Of a DNA stretch of 6,436 nucleotides, positions 5,871 through 6,436 are shown in pieces. Source of the DNA: an uncultured Chitinophagaceae bacterium (GTDB taxonomy: Bacteria; Bacteroidota; Bacteroidia; Chitinophagales; Chitinophagaceae); contig CAMPGT010000229.1 of NCBI GenBank assembly GCA_946885665.1, positions 1 to 6,436 on the forward strand, in the 5' to 3' direction. Positions within the stretch are counted from its first letter, which is position 1; each line of letters opens with the position of its first letter. Below the pieces are notes generated by a model. The model had not been told where the DNA came from, did not search any database, and worked only from the letters and a program-made list of their open reading frames with translations. A program made the translations under genes and the position numbers.

Positions 5871-6436
5871 TTAGACAAAACAATTGTATTGTCGGACTAA
5901 AATTATAATTTTTTTCGGACAATGTCCATTATTTTGCCGCGTCTTCACCTTTACATTATCGCTTATCAAAAAGCTCACTGGGGTTCCCGGCTTAAACTGA
6001 AGCAAAAACTTATAGATTTTTGTTTCCTCTGTTATGAGATTTTGATATTTGAAGTATCCCACAAAATAATAAAAGTACTTTCCCTTCGTAACGGCAATGT
6101 AGTTTGCTGGGCGCAATGGAATTTGCTGCCTTACAGTGTAGATATTTTCAATTTGGCCCTTTGCGAAAACCTTGTTTACAAGATTGTCTGTTTCATTGGC
6201 AGCCGTCGAATATATTACCTTAAAAGATGGAGGGGCGATGCTTGTTATCATCATATTTTTTGCGCTCAAAACCTTTACGGGGTAATTCCCAACGTTTACA
6301 ACCCTAAAACTTACTCCGGCAAAATCATTTGCGCTAAAATTATCAAGTCTTATATCAGTAAGCTGAAGGAGCGGCTCGTTACAAACTATGAACTCTTTAT
6401 TGGTTTCCTCCAGTGCTTTAATTTGAATTTCAAGTG
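5871..6436 (-). CDS. Unrecognised protein, C-terminal part, enters from the right edge
   Basis: The minus-strand frame is open from the window edge to TAA at 5871-5873, giving 187 residues without the N-terminus. The internal TTG at 6269 is not needed as a start because the frame and its protein-like pattern continue upstream. The visible part begins with a polar, probably helical stretch (LEIQIKALEETNKEF), then beta-like segments: LLQLTDIRLDNF, FAGVSFRVVNVGNYPVKVLS, then YIAVTKGKYFYYFVGYFKYQNL and KIYKFLLQF. The V-N-V-G-N-Y-P-V-K-V pattern resembles Bacteroidota hypothetical proteins with an N-terminal membrane helix, a short coiled coil and an Ig-like beta domain; that comparison is from memory and the missing N-terminus prevents a check. 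The basic tail (KVKTRQNNGHCPKKIIILVRQYN) looks unlike the rest and may be a variable end. Function unknown. A terminator follows immediately. Confidence 0.75.
   Translation of the reverse strand, partial: LEIQIKALEETNKEFIVCNEPLLQLTDIRLDNFSANDFAGVSFRVVNVGNYPVKVLSAKNMMITSIAPPSFKVIYSTAANETDNLVNKVFAKGQIENIYTVRQQIPLRPANYIAVTKGKYFYYFVGYFKYQNLITEETKIYKFLLQFKPGTPVSFLISDNVKVKTRQNNGHCPKKIIILVRQYNCFV

Noticed and set aside
5666..5922. Two 70-codon minus-strand frames in the spacer
   Set aside because: They cross a terminator and several hairpins and overlap the end of the right-edge gene in another frame; the residue pattern is not protein-like.

Overview
The window reads as chromosomal DNA of a Bacteroidota bacterium, most likely from the Chitinophagaceae or close relatives. 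The signs are a Bacteroidota-type GyrA, a signal peptide ending in Ala-Gln, starts without clear Shine-Dalgarno sequences, a lipoprotein with a charged stretch after its cysteine, and a GYF_2-type membrane protein. The family assignment is an inference from sequence style, not from any search.

Layout. Positions 1-683 (minus strand) hold the N-terminal 228 residues of a protein with a GYF_2 domain, a Pro/Ala-rich linker and one membrane segment; it runs off the left edge. It is divergent from gyrA across a 309-bp gap that holds a long inverted repeat built from heptamers and a candidate gyrA promoter. gyrA (993-3584) is complete. It is followed after 38 bp by a TPR protein gene (3623-4933). 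The natural reading frame of that gene starts with a signal peptide but carries two in-frame stop codons (TGA and TAA) within its first 34 codons; the remaining 366 codons after the next ATG are open. A strong intrinsic terminator at 4970-5000 ends this presumed gyrA-TPR unit.

Positions 5001-5250 are a compact cluster of repeats: a heptamer tandem array, two hairpins sharing an 11-bp core, a 50-bp exact tandem duplication and GC-rich REP-like palindromes. On the minus strand follow a small cysteine-containing lipoprotein of unknown function (5251-5595), a hairpin-rich spacer (5596-5870), an intrinsic terminator (5843-5868), and the C-terminal 187 residues of an unrecognised protein (5871-6436) that enters from beyond the right edge.

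Functionally, only gyrA is a confident, well-understood gene (type II topoisomerase A subunit). The other genes are cell-envelope proteins whose roles cannot be told from the sequence. No phage, CRISPR, RNA gene, transposase or defence system is visible. The points most worth a second look are the doubly interrupted TPR gene, the lysine at the quinolone-resistance position of GyrA, and the intergenic repeat families.
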